Of a stretch of 61,442 nt of DNA, positions 13,511-23,430 are shown one piece after another. Within the stretch, counting starts at the first letter, position 1, and every line of letters starts with the position of its first letter. The notes under the pieces are model-generated. The model saw only the letters and a list, made by a program, of their open reading frames with translations, was not told the origin of the DNA and did no database searches. Location of the stretch: positions 1 to 61,442 of the forward strand of contig NZ_JARFJD010000029.1 in assembly GCF_029087225.1 (NCBI RefSeq), written 5' to 3'. This DNA is from Limnobacter olei (GTDB lineage Bacteria; Pseudomonadota; Gammaproteobacteria; Burkholderiales; Burkholderiaceae_B). Both the position numbers and the translations under genes were made by a program.

Positions 13511-14119
13511 TTATTTGCCGTCGAGAATTTGTTCAACGTCGCTGACCACAGGTGCAGAATCTGCGTTGTGGCGAACCAGCAAACGCGCACGACCTTGCTG
13601 GTCGAACACATAGCTTGCGGAAGTGTGGTCCATCAGATAGTTGTCGGGCGTGCTGCCTTCCACCTTGCCGGCATACACCCGCAAGCCAGCCAACAAGGGC
13701 TTCAATTCTTCGGAAGATTCCGCGGTAAGTGCATCAAAGGTAGGGTTGAACTGGGGGACATACTTTTTCAGCAACTCGGGCGTATCGCGCTCGGGATCAA
13801 CAGACACAAACAGCACCTGCAAGTTATCGCCCTTCTCGCCCAGCTTGGCTTTCACCTCGCTCCATTGCTGCATGGTAATGGGGCACACATCGGGGCAGTG
13901 GGTGTAGCCAAAAAACATGGCCACCACTTTGCCTTTGTAACTTTCCATGGTGCGCTCTGTACCCGACAAGTCTTTCAACTTGAAGTTGGCCACCAATGAG
14001 GAACCCGTAATGTCGGTGTTAATGAAGCTGGCAGGCCCTGTATTACAAGCGGTCAACAGGGCCACTACCCCGAAAATCAGCCATGTTTTTACCCAACGAA
14101 ACTGCGTGAAACGGCCCAT
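13511..14119 (-). CDS. sco: SCO1/SenC copper chaperone for cytochrome oxidase
   Basis: This 202-residue lipoprotein has a signal peptide ending in a LTAC lipobox. The thioredoxin-fold domain carries the copper-binding CPDVCP motif and the distal His in DHTSASYVF. SCO proteins deliver copper to the CuA centre of oxidase subunit II. It is the last gene of the leftward cytochrome oxidase cluster, five bases after ctaB. The cluster also encodes subunit II, the expected client. Confidence 0.95.
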   Translation of the reverse strand: MGRFTQFRWVKTWLIFGVVALLTACNTGPASFINTDITGSSLVANFKLKDLSGTERTMESYKGKVVAMFFGYTHCPDVCPITMQQWSEVKAKLGEKGDNLQVLFVSVDPERDTPELLKKYVPQFNPTFDALTAESSEELKPLLAGLRVYAGKVEGSTPDNYLMDHTSASYVFDQQGRARLLVRHNADSAPVVSDVEQILDGK

Positions 14120-14124
14120 ACTGC

Positions 14125-15027
14125 TTACACCATTACATAGTGATCGACCAACAAGGCCGCGAACAAAAACGCCAGGTAGGCGATGGAATATGTGAATGCC
14201 TTCTTGGCCAAGGCATCGCTGTAGTTTTTCCAGATTTTGTAGCCATACCCAATGAATATGGCGTTCAGCACCACAGCGCTGAGCAGGTAAATTAGCCCGC
14301 TCATTTTCATGGCGAAAGGGATCAGGGTGGTAGCCGCCAGCATGATGGTGTACAAAAATACATGAAACTGCGTGAATGCCGCGCCATGCGTGACCGGTAA
14401 CATGGGCAAGCCTGCGCGCGCATACTCTTGGGTGCGGTACAGGGCGAGCGCCCAGAAGTGCGGCGGGGTCCAGACAAAAATAATCAGGAACAACACCAGT
14501 GCTTCTGCAGACACACTATTGGTGACCGCTGCCCAACCCAGCACGGGTGGCATGGCACCCGAGGCACCACCAATCACAATGTTTTGTGGCGTGTTGGGCT
14601 TTAACAGCAAGGTGTAAATAATGGCGTAACCCACGAAGGTGGCCAGTGTTAGCCACATGGTCAGCGGATTCACGAATACATAAAGAATCCACACCCCTAC
14701 ACCGCCCACCATGCTGGAAAATACGAGTGTTTGAAGCGAATTCAGTTCACCGCGGGGCAGAGGGCGCGCGCGGGTGCGCGCCATTTTCGCGTCAATTTGT
14801 TGCTCAACCAGGCAATTGAAGGCAGCCGCAGCGCCTGCCACCAGCCAAATACCCAAAGTGCCAGCAATCAATACCTGGGCATTGGGCAAACTGGGTGTTG
14901 CCAAAAACATGCCAATGACCGCACAAAATACGATCAAGGCCACTACGCGTGGCTTGGTCAATGTCCAGTACTGTTTGGCCACGTGAGAAAAACTACCCAC
15001 GGCTTTTGTTTTTTCAACGGATGGCAT
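14125..15027 (-). CDS. ctaB: Protohaem IX farnesyltransferase
   Basis: This 300-residue polyprenyltransferase of the UbiA fold converts haem B to haem O. The signature [20 protein letters not shown] followed by RPLPRG is the prenyl-diphosphate site, and about eight membrane helices follow. The start at 15027 ([11 protein letters not shown]) is chosen because the longer frame would overlap ctaA by about 200 bases. It lies eight bases after ctaA, its pathway partner. Confidence 0.95.
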   Translation of the reverse strand: MPSVEKTKAVGSFSHVAKQYWTLTKPRVVALIVFCAVIGMFLATPSLPNAQVLIAGTLGIWLVAGAAAAFNCLVEQQIDAKMARTRARPLPRGELNSLQTLVFSSMVGGVGVWILYVFVNPLTMWLTLATFVGYAIIYTLLLKPNTPQNIVIGGASGAMPPVLGWAAVTNSVSAEALVLFLIIFVWTPPHFWALALYRTQEYARAGLPMLPVTHGAAFTQFHVFLYTIMLAATTLIPFAMKMSGLIYLLSAVVLNAIFIGYGYKIWKNYSDALAKKAFTYSIAYLAFLFAALLVDHYVMV

Positions 15028-15035
15028 GTGGAGCC

Positions 15036-16043
15036 TTATGAAATTCGATGGCGATTGCCCGCAACTCGATAGTTTACCAAGATCAGGGTGACCAACAACA
15101 GGGCTGCGCCCCCATTGTGCGCCACGGCCAACCACAAAGGCAATTGAAACACCACGTTGCCAATGCCCATGGCAATTTGCAAAGCCAGCACAGCCGCCAG
15201 CTTGATGGCCAAGGGTTTGGTGCCCGGGTTGCGCCACAAGGCAAAAGCGAGGAAGCCCAAAATGCCAGTGACTACCAAAGCGCCAATGCGGTGAATGAAA
15301 TGAATGGCCGTCAGCGATGCCACATTCAAAACCTCACCTTCAGGTGTTTCACCCAAATGACGAACGATGTGAAATGCATCCTTGAACTCCATGTGCGGCC
15401 AGAAGCTGCCCTGACAGGTGGGAAAGTCGGTACACACCACGGCGGCATAGTTGGTGCTCACCCAACCACCCAGAATGATTTGCGCTGCCACGGCCACAAA
15501 ACCCACACGCGCCAGCACACGCAACCCGCTGAGGTCACGGGGCGGTGCCACGGTACGGACCGGGCTGGTTTGTCGAAGCCACAGCCAGGTCAGCATGCCC
15601 AAAATGGTCATGCCACCGATCAGGTGACCAGTCACAATGGCAGGCTTGAGCAACATGGTCACGGTCCAGGCACCAAAGGCACCTTGTAAACACACGGCGA
15701 AAAACAGCCAGGTGGCCAAGGCGGGGGACTGTTTCAATTCAGCCCGCTTTTTCCAAGCCATCACCATGATGCCGATAATCAAGAAACCCAAAAATGTGGC
15801 CACATACCGGTGCGCCATTTCCTTCCAGGCTTTGGGCATTGAAACCGGACCGTGTGTTCCGCCCTGAATTTCAACAGCTTGTGCAATTTCTTCGGCCGCA
15901 TGCGTGGGGGTCAGCTTGCCATAACAGCCGGGCCAGTCCGGGCAACCCAAACCAGCGTCGGTCAGGCGTACAAAAGCGCCCAACATAATCAAAAGGAATG
16001 TAAGTACTGTGGTGAATGCGACCAAACGCTTGTAACTGCTCAT
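15036..16043 (-). CDS. ctaA: Haem A synthase (COX15/CtaA)
   Basis: This 335-residue membrane protein oxidises haem O to haem A. It shows the family opening [19 protein letters not shown], His ligands in helices ([39 protein letters not shown]) and about eight transmembrane segments. It lies upstream of ctaB in the same leftward operon. Together the two genes supply haem A to the oxidase encoded to the right. Confidence 0.95.
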   Translation of the reverse strand: MSSYKRLVAFTTVLTFLLIMLGAFVRLTDAGLGCPDWPGCYGKLTPTHAAEEIAQAVEIQGGTHGPVSMPKAWKEMAHRYVATFLGFLIIGIMVMAWKKRAELKQSPALATWLFFAVCLQGAFGAWTVTMLLKPAIVTGHLIGGMTILGMLTWLWLRQTSPVRTVAPPRDLSGLRVLARVGFVAVAAQIILGGWVSTNYAAVVCTDFPTCQGSFWPHMEFKDAFHIVRHLGETPEGEVLNVASLTAIHFIHRIGALVVTGILGFLAFALWRNPGTKPLAIKLAAVLALQIAMGIGNVVFQLPLWLAVAHNGGAALLLVTLILVNYRVAGNRHRIS

Positions 16044-16055
16044 GCTGCTCTCGTT

Positions 16056-16688
16056 TTATCCGATGTTTGAAGCCCACAACAGGCGGCTAACGTCTTTGCG
16101 AAACTTGTCGAACTGAAGGGTATTGTTGGGCGGAAAACGCATCATCACATGGCCCAATGGGTCGGCCACAAACACGTGGTCGCGCACAGTGCCAATATCG
16201 GCACTGCCTTTGTTACCCACAATGCCTTGCTCCAGTGGCAACCAGCTTTTCAACTGATCTTCGCTGGCGCGCACAAAATGCACATCGGGAAATTGGCGCA
16301 ACAACAGGGTTTCAAGGGGGCCGTCGTCAGTGACAAACACCACACGTTCAATACGGCCCTGTTCTTTGCCTTTTGAAGCACGGGCCTGCCGCTGGAAGTA
16401 CATGGTGTTTTGGCACACTTCGTCGCAATTGCTGTTGATGACTTGAATGAGCACCCACTTGTCGGCCACCTGCTGCATGGTGAAGTCATCACCATTGATG
16501 TTCTTGAACACATCGGTCGACACATCGACCTGTGGATCAAGAATGGTGCCGTAATTGTTGGTGCCTTCGGGCTTGTCGAAAAAATACAAATAGAAAGCCG
16601 CCGCAATCGGCAAGGCACAGGTGAGGAACACCAGCAAAATGGTGATTCGACCTTTGTTCAGCTTCGCGGGTGCGCTGGCTGCGTTCAT
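16056..16688 (-). CDS. Membrane-anchored thioredoxin-like protein of the cox cluster
   Basis: This 210-residue protein has one N-terminal membrane helix (ILLVFLTCALPIAAAFYLYFF) and a periplasmic thioredoxin-like domain. A Cys pair appears as NSNCDEVCQN, spaced CxxxC as in SCO proteins, and a late VRDHVFVADPLG segment occupies the position where SCO has its His. Such genes commonly lie between SURF1 and ctaA in betaproteobacteria. A role in copper or thiol handling during oxidase assembly is likely but inferred. It overlaps the SURF1 stop by four bases. Confidence 0.75.
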   Translation of the reverse strand: MNAASAPAKLNKGRITILLVFLTCALPIAAAFYLYFFDKPEGTNNYGTILDPQVDVSTDVFKNINGDDFTMQQVADKWVLIQVINSNCDEVCQNTMYFQRQARASKGKEQGRIERVVFVTDDGPLETLLLRQFPDVHFVRASEDQLKSWLPLEQGIVGNKGSADIGTVRDHVFVADPLGHVMMRFPPNNTLQFDKFRKDVSRLLWASNIG

Positions 16689-17515
16689 CTTTTATTCCCT
16701 TTGTAAAACTCGCTTCGAAAAAACTCTCGGTAGACAAAAAACAGAGTCAGCAACACCAACACCGCCGACATGGTAAACCACTGAAAAGCATAACCCCGGT
16801 GCTTGGCCACTTGTTCTTGCAGAGGCACTGCCAGGTGATAAAACCCACCTGCAATACTCGCCTGTGGCTGTTGTCCAGCGGTTTGCGCCACTGGCTGCTG
16901 GGTCACCACAAAATTGCTCACTGGCTCACCAGTGCGCTTTTCAAATTCATCCACACTAAAATTCGACCACACCTCAAAGCCATTGCTTTGGGCCATCACA
17001 ATATTCTCGGCATCGCCCAAGGCAATGCCACGCAATTCAGCAGACTGGGCAAAGCGCGGCAAAATGGTACCTTGTAAATTGAACATTTCACCTTCCCGCA
17101 TGGCCTCAGCGGGCATATTGGGCGCAAGCCGTGGCTCGGCAGGATTTCGCAGCAACAGGCCCCGATCAACGGGTATTAAAAAGCTTGCACCCTCTGGCCG
17201 AAAACCCTGCACCACTTGAACGGCCGGCCTTCCGTTTATTTGACGATTGTCTATATATATCAGGGCTTTGGCCTCGAACCTACCCCTCAATTCAATTTTC
17301 CGGTAGGACAAATTGTCCAAGTCCAGCCGGGCACTGGCTGGAGAGACAGGCTCTGCCGCCAATGCGCGCGCTTGCGCATCAAACAGGGTTTGTTTTTCCT
17401 GCGCCCGCCCGGTTTGCCATTGACCTAAACTGAAGGTGAGCCACACCAGTCCAGCCCCGATCAACAAGGTAAAGAGCAGCTTGACTTTTCCAGGTGTTTT
17501 CATTGCATTAACCAT
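16685..17515 (-). CDS. SURF1 family cytochrome oxidase biogenesis protein
   Basis: The 276-residue protein has the SURF1 pattern: an N-terminal membrane helix (LLFTLLIGAGLVWLTFSLGQWQ), a long periplasmic domain with YRKIELRGRF, and a C-terminal helix ending in HRGYAFQWFTMS and FVYREFFR. SURF1 proteins help insert haem A into subunit I. The start may be the ATG at 17515 or the one at 17503 (MKTPGK). It belongs to the leftward cox operon. Confidence 0.9.
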   Translation of the reverse strand: MVNAMKTPGKVKLLFTLLIGAGLVWLTFSLGQWQTGRAQEKQTLFDAQARALAAEPVSPASARLDLDNLSYRKIELRGRFEAKALIYIDNRQINGRPAVQVVQGFRPEGASFLIPVDRGLLLRNPAEPRLAPNMPAEAMREGEMFNLQGTILPRFAQSAELRGIALGDAENIVMAQSNGFEVWSNFSVDEFEKRTGEPVSNFVVTQQPVAQTAGQQPQASIAGGFYHLAVPLQEQVAKHRGYAFQWFTMSAVLVLLTLFFVYREFFRSEFYKGNKR

Positions 17516-17568
17516 GACATACTTCCATTTGTGTGCTGTACACGGTTAGTTTTTGAAAGGTGTTCACC

Positions 17569-17769
17569 ATGAAGTTGATCATTGGCCTGGCGTTCCTGGG
17601 CATTCTGGCAAGCCTGGGTTCGGCTTTTTTCTTTCTCATGAAAGACAAAAGCAAATCCAGCCGAACTGTGAATGCATTAACCATGCGCATCGGTTTGTCC
17701 ATTGCGCTGTTCCTGCTGATTCTGTTTGCCTGGTACATGGGCTGGATAGAGTCAACCGGCATTCGATAA
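17569..17769 (+). CDS. Twin transmembrane protein, DUF2909 type
   Basis: This 66-residue protein consists of two membrane helices (LIIGLAFLGILASLGSAFFF and IGLSIALFLLILFAWYMGWI) joined by a lysine/serine-rich loop (KDKSKSS). Such proteins recur in betaproteobacterial cytochrome oxidase clusters. The ATG at 17569 is preceded by AAAGG at 17556-17560, which favours it over the GTG at 17560. It is transcribed opposite to the surrounding oxidase genes. Its function is unknown. Confidence 0.8.
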   Translation: MKLIIGLAFLGILASLGSAFFFLMKDKSKSSRTVNALTMRIGLSIALFLLILFAWYMGWIESTGIR

Positions 17770-17794
17770 GTTCAAAAATTCGATAAGTTCAAAA
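17761..17794. repeat. 17-bp tandem duplication across a stop codon
   Basis: ATTCGATAAGTTCAAAA occurs twice in direct succession (17761-17777 and 17778-17794). The first copy contains the last codons and stop of the small membrane protein gene. It looks like a slippage product. Confidence 0.9.
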
Positions 17795-17798
17795 TCCA

Positions 17799-17833
17799 AA
17801 AAAAAGCCACCGGAGTATTCCAGTGGCTTTTTT
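17799..17833. terminator. Bidirectional terminator between DUF2909 gene and ctaE
   Basis: An A run followed by GCCACCGGA pairs with TCCAGTGGC (one mismatch), followed by TTTTTT. The A run on the left and T run on the right let it work for both the rightward small gene and the leftward ctaE transcript. Confidence 0.85.
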
Positions 17834-17870
17834 CATTGTGTGTTTTACAGCCTGCCGGGAAATGCCCGTA

Positions 17871-18725
17871 TTACAACCAGTAGACCACCACGTACAAGCC
17901 CAACCACACCACGTCCACGAAGTGCCAGTACCAAGCAGCAGCTTCAAATGCAAAGTGGCTGTCTGGCGTGAAGTGACCCTTGATACAGCGGATCATGATG
18001 AAGAACAGCATGATGGCACCAATGGTCACGTGGAAACCGTGGAAACCGGTCAACATGAAGAAGGTTGAGCCGAAAATGCCAGAGGTGAGCTTCAGGTTCA
18101 GATCGCGGTAAGCGTGAATGTATTCATATGCCTGAAAGCCCATGAAGATTGCGCCCAACAACACAGTGAGCGCCAGGCCCAAAATGAGCTGTGAACGCTT
18201 GTTGGCGATCAGCGCATGGTGCGCCCAAGTCAGGGTAAGGCCTGAGGTGAGCAACAGCGCAGTGTTGATGGTTGGAATTGGCCATGGACCCATGGTTTGG
18301 AATGCGTCAATGGTGCCTGCCGGGCCAGTGTTGGGCCAGTTGGCTGTGAAGTCGGGCCACAGGAATGCTTTGTTGTCGATGTCACCGAGCCAGGGCATTG
18401 CGATTTGACGGGCATAGAACAAGGCACCGAAAAACGCAGCAAAAAACATGACTTCGGAGAAAATAAACCAGCCCATGGACCAGCGGAAGGACACGTCCAC
18501 ACGATCGCTGTACTGACCGCTTTGGGACTCCCCCACCACATGCTTGAACCAGCCGGTCAGCACATAAATGAGAATACCCATGCTGAGTGCAAACAGGTAA
18601 GGGCCAGCTTGTGAGCCGTTTACCCACTGGGACATGCCCAGCACAAAAAAGAACATGGCCACTGCGCCAAGCACAGGCCAATGGGACAAGCCGGGCACAA
18701 AGTAATATGGTGCATTCGCACGCAT
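17871..18725 (-). CDS. ctaE: Cytochrome c oxidase subunit III
   Basis: This 284-residue membrane protein has about seven helices. Family motifs include FSEVMFFAAFFGALFYAR, LTWAHHALI and TGFHGFHVTIGAIML, and it ends in WYWHFVDVVWLGLYVVVYWL-like text. GGAGA stands before the ATG at 18725. It completes the catalytic core encoded by ctaC and ctaD. A terminator follows its stop, so the SURF1-to-sco genes may have their own promoter. Confidence 0.96.
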   Translation of the reverse strand: MRANAPYYFVPGLSHWPVLGAVAMFFFVLGMSQWVNGSQAGPYLFALSMGILIYVLTGWFKHVVGESQSGQYSDRVDVSFRWSMGWFIFSEVMFFAAFFGALFYARQIAMPWLGDIDNKAFLWPDFTANWPNTGPAGTIDAFQTMGPWPIPTINTALLLTSGLTLTWAHHALIANKRSQLILGLALTVLLGAIFMGFQAYEYIHAYRDLNLKLTSGIFGSTFFMLTGFHGFHVTIGAIMLFFIMIRCIKGHFTPDSHFAFEAAAWYWHFVDVVWLGLYVVVYWL

Positions 18726-18788
18726 GGTGGTTTCTCCTATTTCTTTAATTTAGATGCTTCAATACTGCAACAGCGAGTTTCGTACGGC

Positions 18789-19019
18789 TTAAGCGGAACT
18801 CACCACAAAATTTACCAAGACCAGCAACCCGATTACGAAACCCGCGGCTGCCAAGAGGCCCACAACAATGACGTGAACCGGATTTAACTTCTGCATGTCT
18901 TCCGAATGGTTTTTACCCTTTCGGACACCAAAAAATGACCACAACACAGCCGACACGGTTTGCAGAAAGGTTGCAGTACTCGCTTTACGCGATGCGGCCT
19001 CTTTGATGTCTTCCGACAT
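18789..19019 (-). CDS. DUF2970 membrane protein
   Basis: This 76-residue protein has an N-terminal amphipathic part (TFLQTVSAVLWSFFGVRKG) and one C-terminal membrane helix (VHVIVVGLLAAAGFVIGLLVL). DUF2970 genes are typical between ctaG and ctaE in betaproteobacteria. Its ATG overlaps the ctaG stop by one base. No function is established; an accessory role in oxidase assembly is inferred from position. Confidence 0.8.
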   Translation of the reverse strand: MSEDIKEAASRKASTATFLQTVSAVLWSFFGVRKGKNHSEDMQKLNPVHVIVVGLLAAAGFVIGLLVLVNFVVSSA

Positions 19020-19585
19020 TATTCTGCTGCCATGGCTGTAGCGCCGGCCACTTCAAAAAACGTGTAACTCAATGTGATGGTGTGTACATCTTGCGGCAAC
19101 TTGGGGTTGATCACAAACACCACCGGAAATTCTTTGGTTTCACCCGCCTTGAATGGTTGCTGTTTAAAGCAAAAACATTCCAGTTTGGTGAAATGCTCAG
19201 CAGCCTTGCTGGGCAAATAACTGGGTATAGCTTGGCCCGCAGTGTCATTCTTCAAATTGTTGTGCACCACATAATTCATGGTAACCAACTCGCCGGGGTG
19301 AACCATCATTCGATTGGTCTCGGGCTTGAACTGAAACTTGCCACGCTCATTCGCATCAAAAATCACCTCAATGCTTCGGCTTTTGTCCACCTGGGTGTTT
19401 TTAACAATTTCTTCCGCATTCTTGGTCTGCGGTGTCAATACGTTAATCCCGGTGATTTCGCAAATGGCCTTATAAATGGGCACCAGCGCGTAACCGAAGG
19501 CAAACATGGCCACTACAATCACCACAAGGCGCACAACCATTTGTTTGTGCAAACCGCTTGTTTTTTGACTATTTCCGTTGGCCAT
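19019..19585 (-). CDS. ctaG: Cytochrome oxidase assembly protein CtaG (Cox11)
   Basis: The 188-residue protein has an N-terminal membrane helix and a periplasmic immunoglobulin-like domain with the copper-binding motif KLECFCFKQQ. Cox11/CtaG inserts copper into the CuB centre of subunit I. The family endings (FVINPKL, ITLSYTFFEV) are present. It lies between ctaD and ctaE in the leftward operon. Confidence 0.95.
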   Translation of the reverse strand: MANGNSQKTSGLHKQMVVRLVVIVVAMFAFGYALVPIYKAICEITGINVLTPQTKNAEEIVKNTQVDKSRSIEVIFDANERGKFQFKPETNRMMVHPGELVTMNYVVHNNLKNDTAGQAIPSYLPSKAAEHFTKLECFCFKQQPFKAGETKEFPVVFVINPKLPQDVHTITLSYTFFEVAGATAMAAE

Positions 19586-19618
19586 ACTGCGATACCTCTA
19601 CTGCAAATTCATTAAAAC

Positions 19619-19756
19619 CTAGTTCATCAAATTCAAGATGCTGGGTTCCATCACCTTGCGAATCAGAATGCCGATGAAAAACACGGCAGCCACTGACAGC
19701 AAAATCAAACCAGTGCGCTTGTTTTGTTTGGCTTTCTCTTTTTCCTCAGGGGTCAC
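19619..19756 (-). CDS. Cytochrome oxidase small assembly protein
   Basis: This 45-residue protein has a basic, Glu/Lys-rich N-terminus (TPEEKEKAKQNKRTG) and one membrane helix (LILLSVAAVFFIGILI). The start is a GTG at 19756 preceded by AAGGAAG. Longer upstream extensions look non-coding. Such tiny proteins sit between ctaD and ctaG in many betaproteobacteria and are thought to help assemble the oxidase. Confidence 0.75.
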   Translation of the reverse strand: MTPEEKEKAKQNKRTGLILLSVAAVFFIGILIRKVMEPSILNLMN

Positions 19757-19883
19757 GCTTACTTCCTTGCTGAACCAATTCGTTGTGTAAAAAAGCCTTG
19801 TGTGCCTAACACCTGTACAAAGCCGCTTTACGCAACGGGGGGTTGGTGAATACCAAACCCCCATTGTTAAACCCGCTGGTGAA

Positions 19884-21488
19884 TTACTTCACCATGGGTG
19901 GATCTTCAAAAGTATGGAATGGCGCTGGTGATGGAACAGTCCACTCCAGACCTTCGGCACCTTCCCATGGCTTGGCAGGTGCTGCCTCACCTTTCTGGAA
20001 CATCCATGCGCGCAGCACACACCACAGGAAGATCAACTGGGACAAACCAAACCAGAAAGCACCGATGGTGGCAATGGCGTGGAAGTCAGTGAACTGTGTG
20101 GCGTAGTCGGCGTAGCGACGTGGCATGCCGGCCAAGCCCAGGAAGTGCATTGGGAAGAAAGTGACGTTGAAGCTGATCAATGAAGACCAGAAGTGCAACT
20201 TGCCCAGCCTTTCGCTGTACATGCGGCCAGACCACTTGGGCAACCAGTAGTAAGTACCAGCAAACAAGGCAAACAGTGAACCAGCCACCAGCACGTAGTG
20301 GAAGTGAGCCACAACGTAGTAAGTGTCTTGCAACTGGATGTCAACAGGAGCTACAGCCAGAATAAGGCCGGTAAAACCACCCATGGTGAACACGAAAATG
20401 AAACCCACTGCAAACAACATGGGGGTCTCGAACGTCATGGAGCCTTTCCACATGGTGGCCAACCAGTTAAACACTTTCACGCCGGTGGGCACCGCGATTA
20501 GCATGGTTGCGTACATGAAGAACAACTGGCCGGTGACTGGCATGCCGGTTGTGAACATGTGGTGCGCCCAAACGATGAATGACAGAATCGCGATGGACGC
20601 AGTGGCGTACACCATGGAGCTGTAACCGAACAGTGTTTTACGGGCGAACGTGGGCACAATGTGGCTGATGATGCCGAAGGCCGGCAAAATCATGATGTAC
20701 ACCTCGGGGTGACCGAAGAACCAGAAAATGTGCTGGTACATCACGGGATCGCCGCCGCCAGCGGCGTTGAAGAAGGAAGTGCCGAAGTGACGGTCAGTCA
20801 ACACCATGGTGATGGCACCGGCCAACACGGGCATTACTGCAATCAACAGGTAGGCAGTGATCAACCAGGTCCAGGCGAACATCGGCATTTTCATCAAGGT
20901 CATGCCGGGAGCGCGCATGTTCAGGATGGTGGTGATGATGTTGATGGAGCCCATGATCGACGAGGCGCCCAGAATGTGCATCGCGAAAATGGCGGCATCC
21001 ATACCAGGGCCCATTTGCACGGACAGGGGCGCGTACAGCGTCCAGCCGGCGGCGGTGGCACCACCAGGCATGAAGAAGGATGCGGTCAGGATGATTGCTG
21101 CAGGCACCATCAGCCAGAAGCTGAAGTTGTTCATGCGGGCAAATGCCATGTCTGAACAGCCGATTTGCAACGGGATCATCCAGTTGGCAAAACCCACAAA
21201 CGCAGGCATTACGGCACCAAACACCATGATCAAACCGTGCATGGTGGTGAGCTGGTTGAAGAACTCAGGCTGAACTAGTTGCAGGCCAGGTGCGAACAGT
21301 TCTGCACGCAACATGAGGGCCAACACACCGCCTTCCAGCAGCATGATGAACGAGAAAATCAGGTACATGGTACCGATGTCTTTGTGGTTGGTTGCGTACA
21401 ACCAACGGCGCCAACCATGCGGATGGTCGTGCGCGTGGTCATGGTCGTGACCATGTCCGTGGGTTAAATCTGCCGCGGTAGTGCTCAT
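19884..21488 (-). CDS. ctaD: Cytochrome c oxidase subunit I
   Basis: This 534-residue protein has twelve membrane helices and the haem-copper centre. Key segments include the low-spin haem His in [11 protein letters not shown], the CuB/crosslink region [28 protein letters not shown] and HFHYVLVAG. The N-terminus is His/Asp-rich ([16 protein letters not shown]), which could bind metal. It forms the aa3-type oxidase with ctaC and ctaE. It follows ctaC by 19 bases. Confidence 0.97.
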   Translation of the reverse strand: MSTTAADLTHGHGHDHDHAHDHPHGWRRWLYATNHKDIGTMYLIFSFIMLLEGGVLALMLRAELFAPGLQLVQPEFFNQLTTMHGLIMVFGAVMPAFVGFANWMIPLQIGCSDMAFARMNNFSFWLMVPAAIILTASFFMPGGATAAGWTLYAPLSVQMGPGMDAAIFAMHILGASSIMGSINIITTILNMRAPGMTLMKMPMFAWTWLITAYLLIAVMPVLAGAITMVLTDRHFGTSFFNAAGGGDPVMYQHIFWFFGHPEVYIMILPAFGIISHIVPTFARKTLFGYSSMVYATASIAILSFIVWAHHMFTTGMPVTGQLFFMYATMLIAVPTGVKVFNWLATMWKGSMTFETPMLFAVGFIFVFTMGGFTGLILAVAPVDIQLQDTYYVVAHFHYVLVAGSLFALFAGTYYWLPKWSGRMYSERLGKLHFWSSLISFNVTFFPMHFLGLAGMPRRYADYATQFTDFHAIATIGAFWFGLSQLIFLWCVLRAWMFQKGEAAPAKPWEGAEGLEWTVPSPAPFHTFEDPPMVK

Positions 21489-21507
21489 GTAAATCTCCTA
21501 AGCAATA

Positions 21508-22683
21508 TTAACGTGCAGCCGTAACAGCACTTGGCTGAACAACCGGGTCGGTACCTGTGCCAGCATTGGCCCAAGCGTTTCGTGTGTAAGTAATCACTGA
21601 AGCAATTTCAACATCGCTCAACTGCTTCCACGCTGGCATTCCAGCGCCCTTGCCGTTCAGCAAAATTGCAATTTGATCAGCCTGTGGCCCCACCACCGAG
21701 GGTGCAGCAACCAGCGCAGGGAATGCACCAGGAATGCCCTCACCCGAAGCCTGGTGGCATGCGGCGCAGTTTGCATTGAAAACCTGTTCACCACGGGCCA
21801 CCAAATCTTCCTTGGCCCATTCCTTGGTGGGGTCGTCCTGCTTGGCTTTCATTTCATCAAGCTTGGCCTGCACCCACTTGGAGTAATTTTCTTCAGACAT
21901 CACCTCAACCACGATGGGCATGTAGGCGTGGTCTTTGCCGCACAGCTCTGCGCACTGGCCACGGTAGATGCCTTCTTTCTCGGCCTTGAACCAAGTGTCA
22001 CGCACGAAACCGGGAATTGCATCCTGCTTCACGCCGAAGGCTGGAATCATCCAGGCGTGGATTACGTCGTTGGCGGTTGTTACCACGCGAACTTTCTTGT
22101 TCACGGGCACCACAACATGGTTGTCCACTTCCATCAGGTAATTTTCACCACGGGCAACGGCCTGGCCTTGATGGTCTTCAATTTGCTCGCGCGGAGTGGT
22201 CAGGGTGGACAGGAAGGAAATGCCCTCGCCCTCGCCAGCCAGGTATTCATAGCCCCACTTCCACTGATAGCCGGTGGCTTTGATGGTGAGGTCGGCATTC
22301 GAGGTGTCTTTCATGGCAACCACTGTTTTGGTTGCTGGCAAGGCCATGCCGATCACGATCAGGAATGGAACGATGGTCCATGCGATTTCAACCTTCACAC
22401 TTTCGTGGAAAGAGGCTGACTTGGCGCCCTTTGATTTGCGATGCGCATAGATCGAGTAGAACATCACGCCGAACACGGCAACGAAAATAACCAGACAGAT
22501 CACCAACATCAGCGTGTGCAAATCATAGATTTGACGCGCGATTTCGGTAACCGGTTCAGCGAGGTTGTACTGCAGGGGCTGCCCAGAAACATTCTCGGCA
22601 AACGCTGCACCTCCGAAGGATGTCATCGCAATTGCAGCGGCCGAAGCAACAGCTTTGCGAATACCCAAGGACGACTTCAACAT
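21508..22683 (-). CDS. ctaC: Cytochrome c oxidase subunit II with fused cytochrome c domain
   Basis: The 391-residue protein has a signal peptide ending AAFAENVSG, two membrane helices and a cupredoxin domain with the CuA ligands in GQCAELCGKDHAYM. A C-terminal cytochrome c domain carries CAACHQASG and a later Met ligand, GAGMPAW. The caa3-like fusion lets the subunit accept electrons directly. The start at 22683 (MLKSSLGIRK) with upstream GAGG is preferred to the longer frame. Confidence 0.95.
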   Translation of the reverse strand: MLKSSLGIRKAVASAAAIAMTSFGGAAFAENVSGQPLQYNLAEPVTEIARQIYDLHTLMLVICLVIFVAVFGVMFYSIYAHRKSKGAKSASFHESVKVEIAWTIVPFLIVIGMALPATKTVVAMKDTSNADLTIKATGYQWKWGYEYLAGEGEGISFLSTLTTPREQIEDHQGQAVARGENYLMEVDNHVVVPVNKKVRVVTTANDVIHAWMIPAFGVKQDAIPGFVRDTWFKAEKEGIYRGQCAELCGKDHAYMPIVVEVMSEENYSKWVQAKLDEMKAKQDDPTKEWAKEDLVARGEQVFNANCAACHQASGEGIPGAFPALVAAPSVVGPQADQIAILLNGKGAGMPAWKQLSDVEIASVITYTRNAWANAGTGTDPVVQPSAVTAAR

Positions 22684-22732
22684 GGCGATCCTCAATCTCA
22701 AAAAAAATATCAAACTGGTGTAAGCCACATGC

Positions 22733-23245
22733 CTATAAGGAGCATGCAGCCCTTGCCAACGCTGCTTTTAATTCGCGGTGCAACGCCGACTTGTCTTTTT
22801 CGGCAATAAATTTGCCTAGTTTTACTTGTTGGCCCCGGTGACTAAACAACAAAGGCGCTTTGTATTTTCCGTTGTAGCTTAATTTGGCCCATTGGGGTGA
22901 CCATTCAAGCTGGGTCAGTTTGGTGCCGTCCGCCATAACCAGAATAAGCTGGTTGGGCTGCAGTTCGATCATTTCGTAATCGGCCGCATGCCTCGCGTAA
23001 ATTACAAACGCCGTTCCCACCAACAACAACTCAATTCCGGCAAACGGCAACACAATCCAGAAACCTGCCAGCAAAAACCCGGTTGCAATCACCAAAGTAA
23101 TTGCACACAAGCTTAAATACCACTGCAATAGCTGCTTGGGACTAAGCGAACAATTGCGCCGGAATACCCACTTACTGCTTTGCGGCGTGTAGTTTTGACC
23201 GCCGTTGCAAGGTGTATTTGCTGAACTTGAAATTTCTGGAATCAT
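22733..23245 (-). CDS. DUF2244 membrane protein
   Basis: This roughly 170-residue protein has two adjacent membrane helices (LSLCAITLVIATGFLLAGFW and PFAGIELLLVGTAFVIYA) and a cytoplasmic beta-rich C-terminus. That matches DUF2244 proteins found near cytochrome oxidase genes. The ATG at 23245 is preferred because AGAGG lies at proper spacing; the ATG at 23251 is only a few bases from it. It is probably the first gene of the cox transcript. The function is unknown. Confidence 0.75.
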   Translation of the reverse strand: MIPEISSSANTPCNGGQNYTPQSSKWVFRRNCSLSPKQLLQWYLSLCAITLVIATGFLLAGFWIVLPFAGIELLLVGTAFVIYARHAADYEMIELQPNQLILVMADGTKLTQLEWSPQWAKLSYNGKYKAPLLFSHRGQQVKLGKFIAEKDKSALHRELKAALARAACSL

Positions 23246-23430
23246 GCCCATTTACCTCTCAGAGAGCAGTCATTCAGACCCAATGCACGCCCAAAAGAGT
23301 GCATTAAAACCTTCGAATTATAGGCTCAAGGCTCTAAGGCAAGCAACAAGACAGGTGCATTCCGCACCCTATTTCCCTGAAATAAGTTGAAAACAATGCG
23401 CTACATTTGAAAATGCTGCGCAGCAGCACG

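Noticed and set aside
20661-21155. 164-codon plus-strand frame in the oxidase subunit I gene
   Set aside because: It is a His/Gly/Glu-rich shadow antisense to ctaD.
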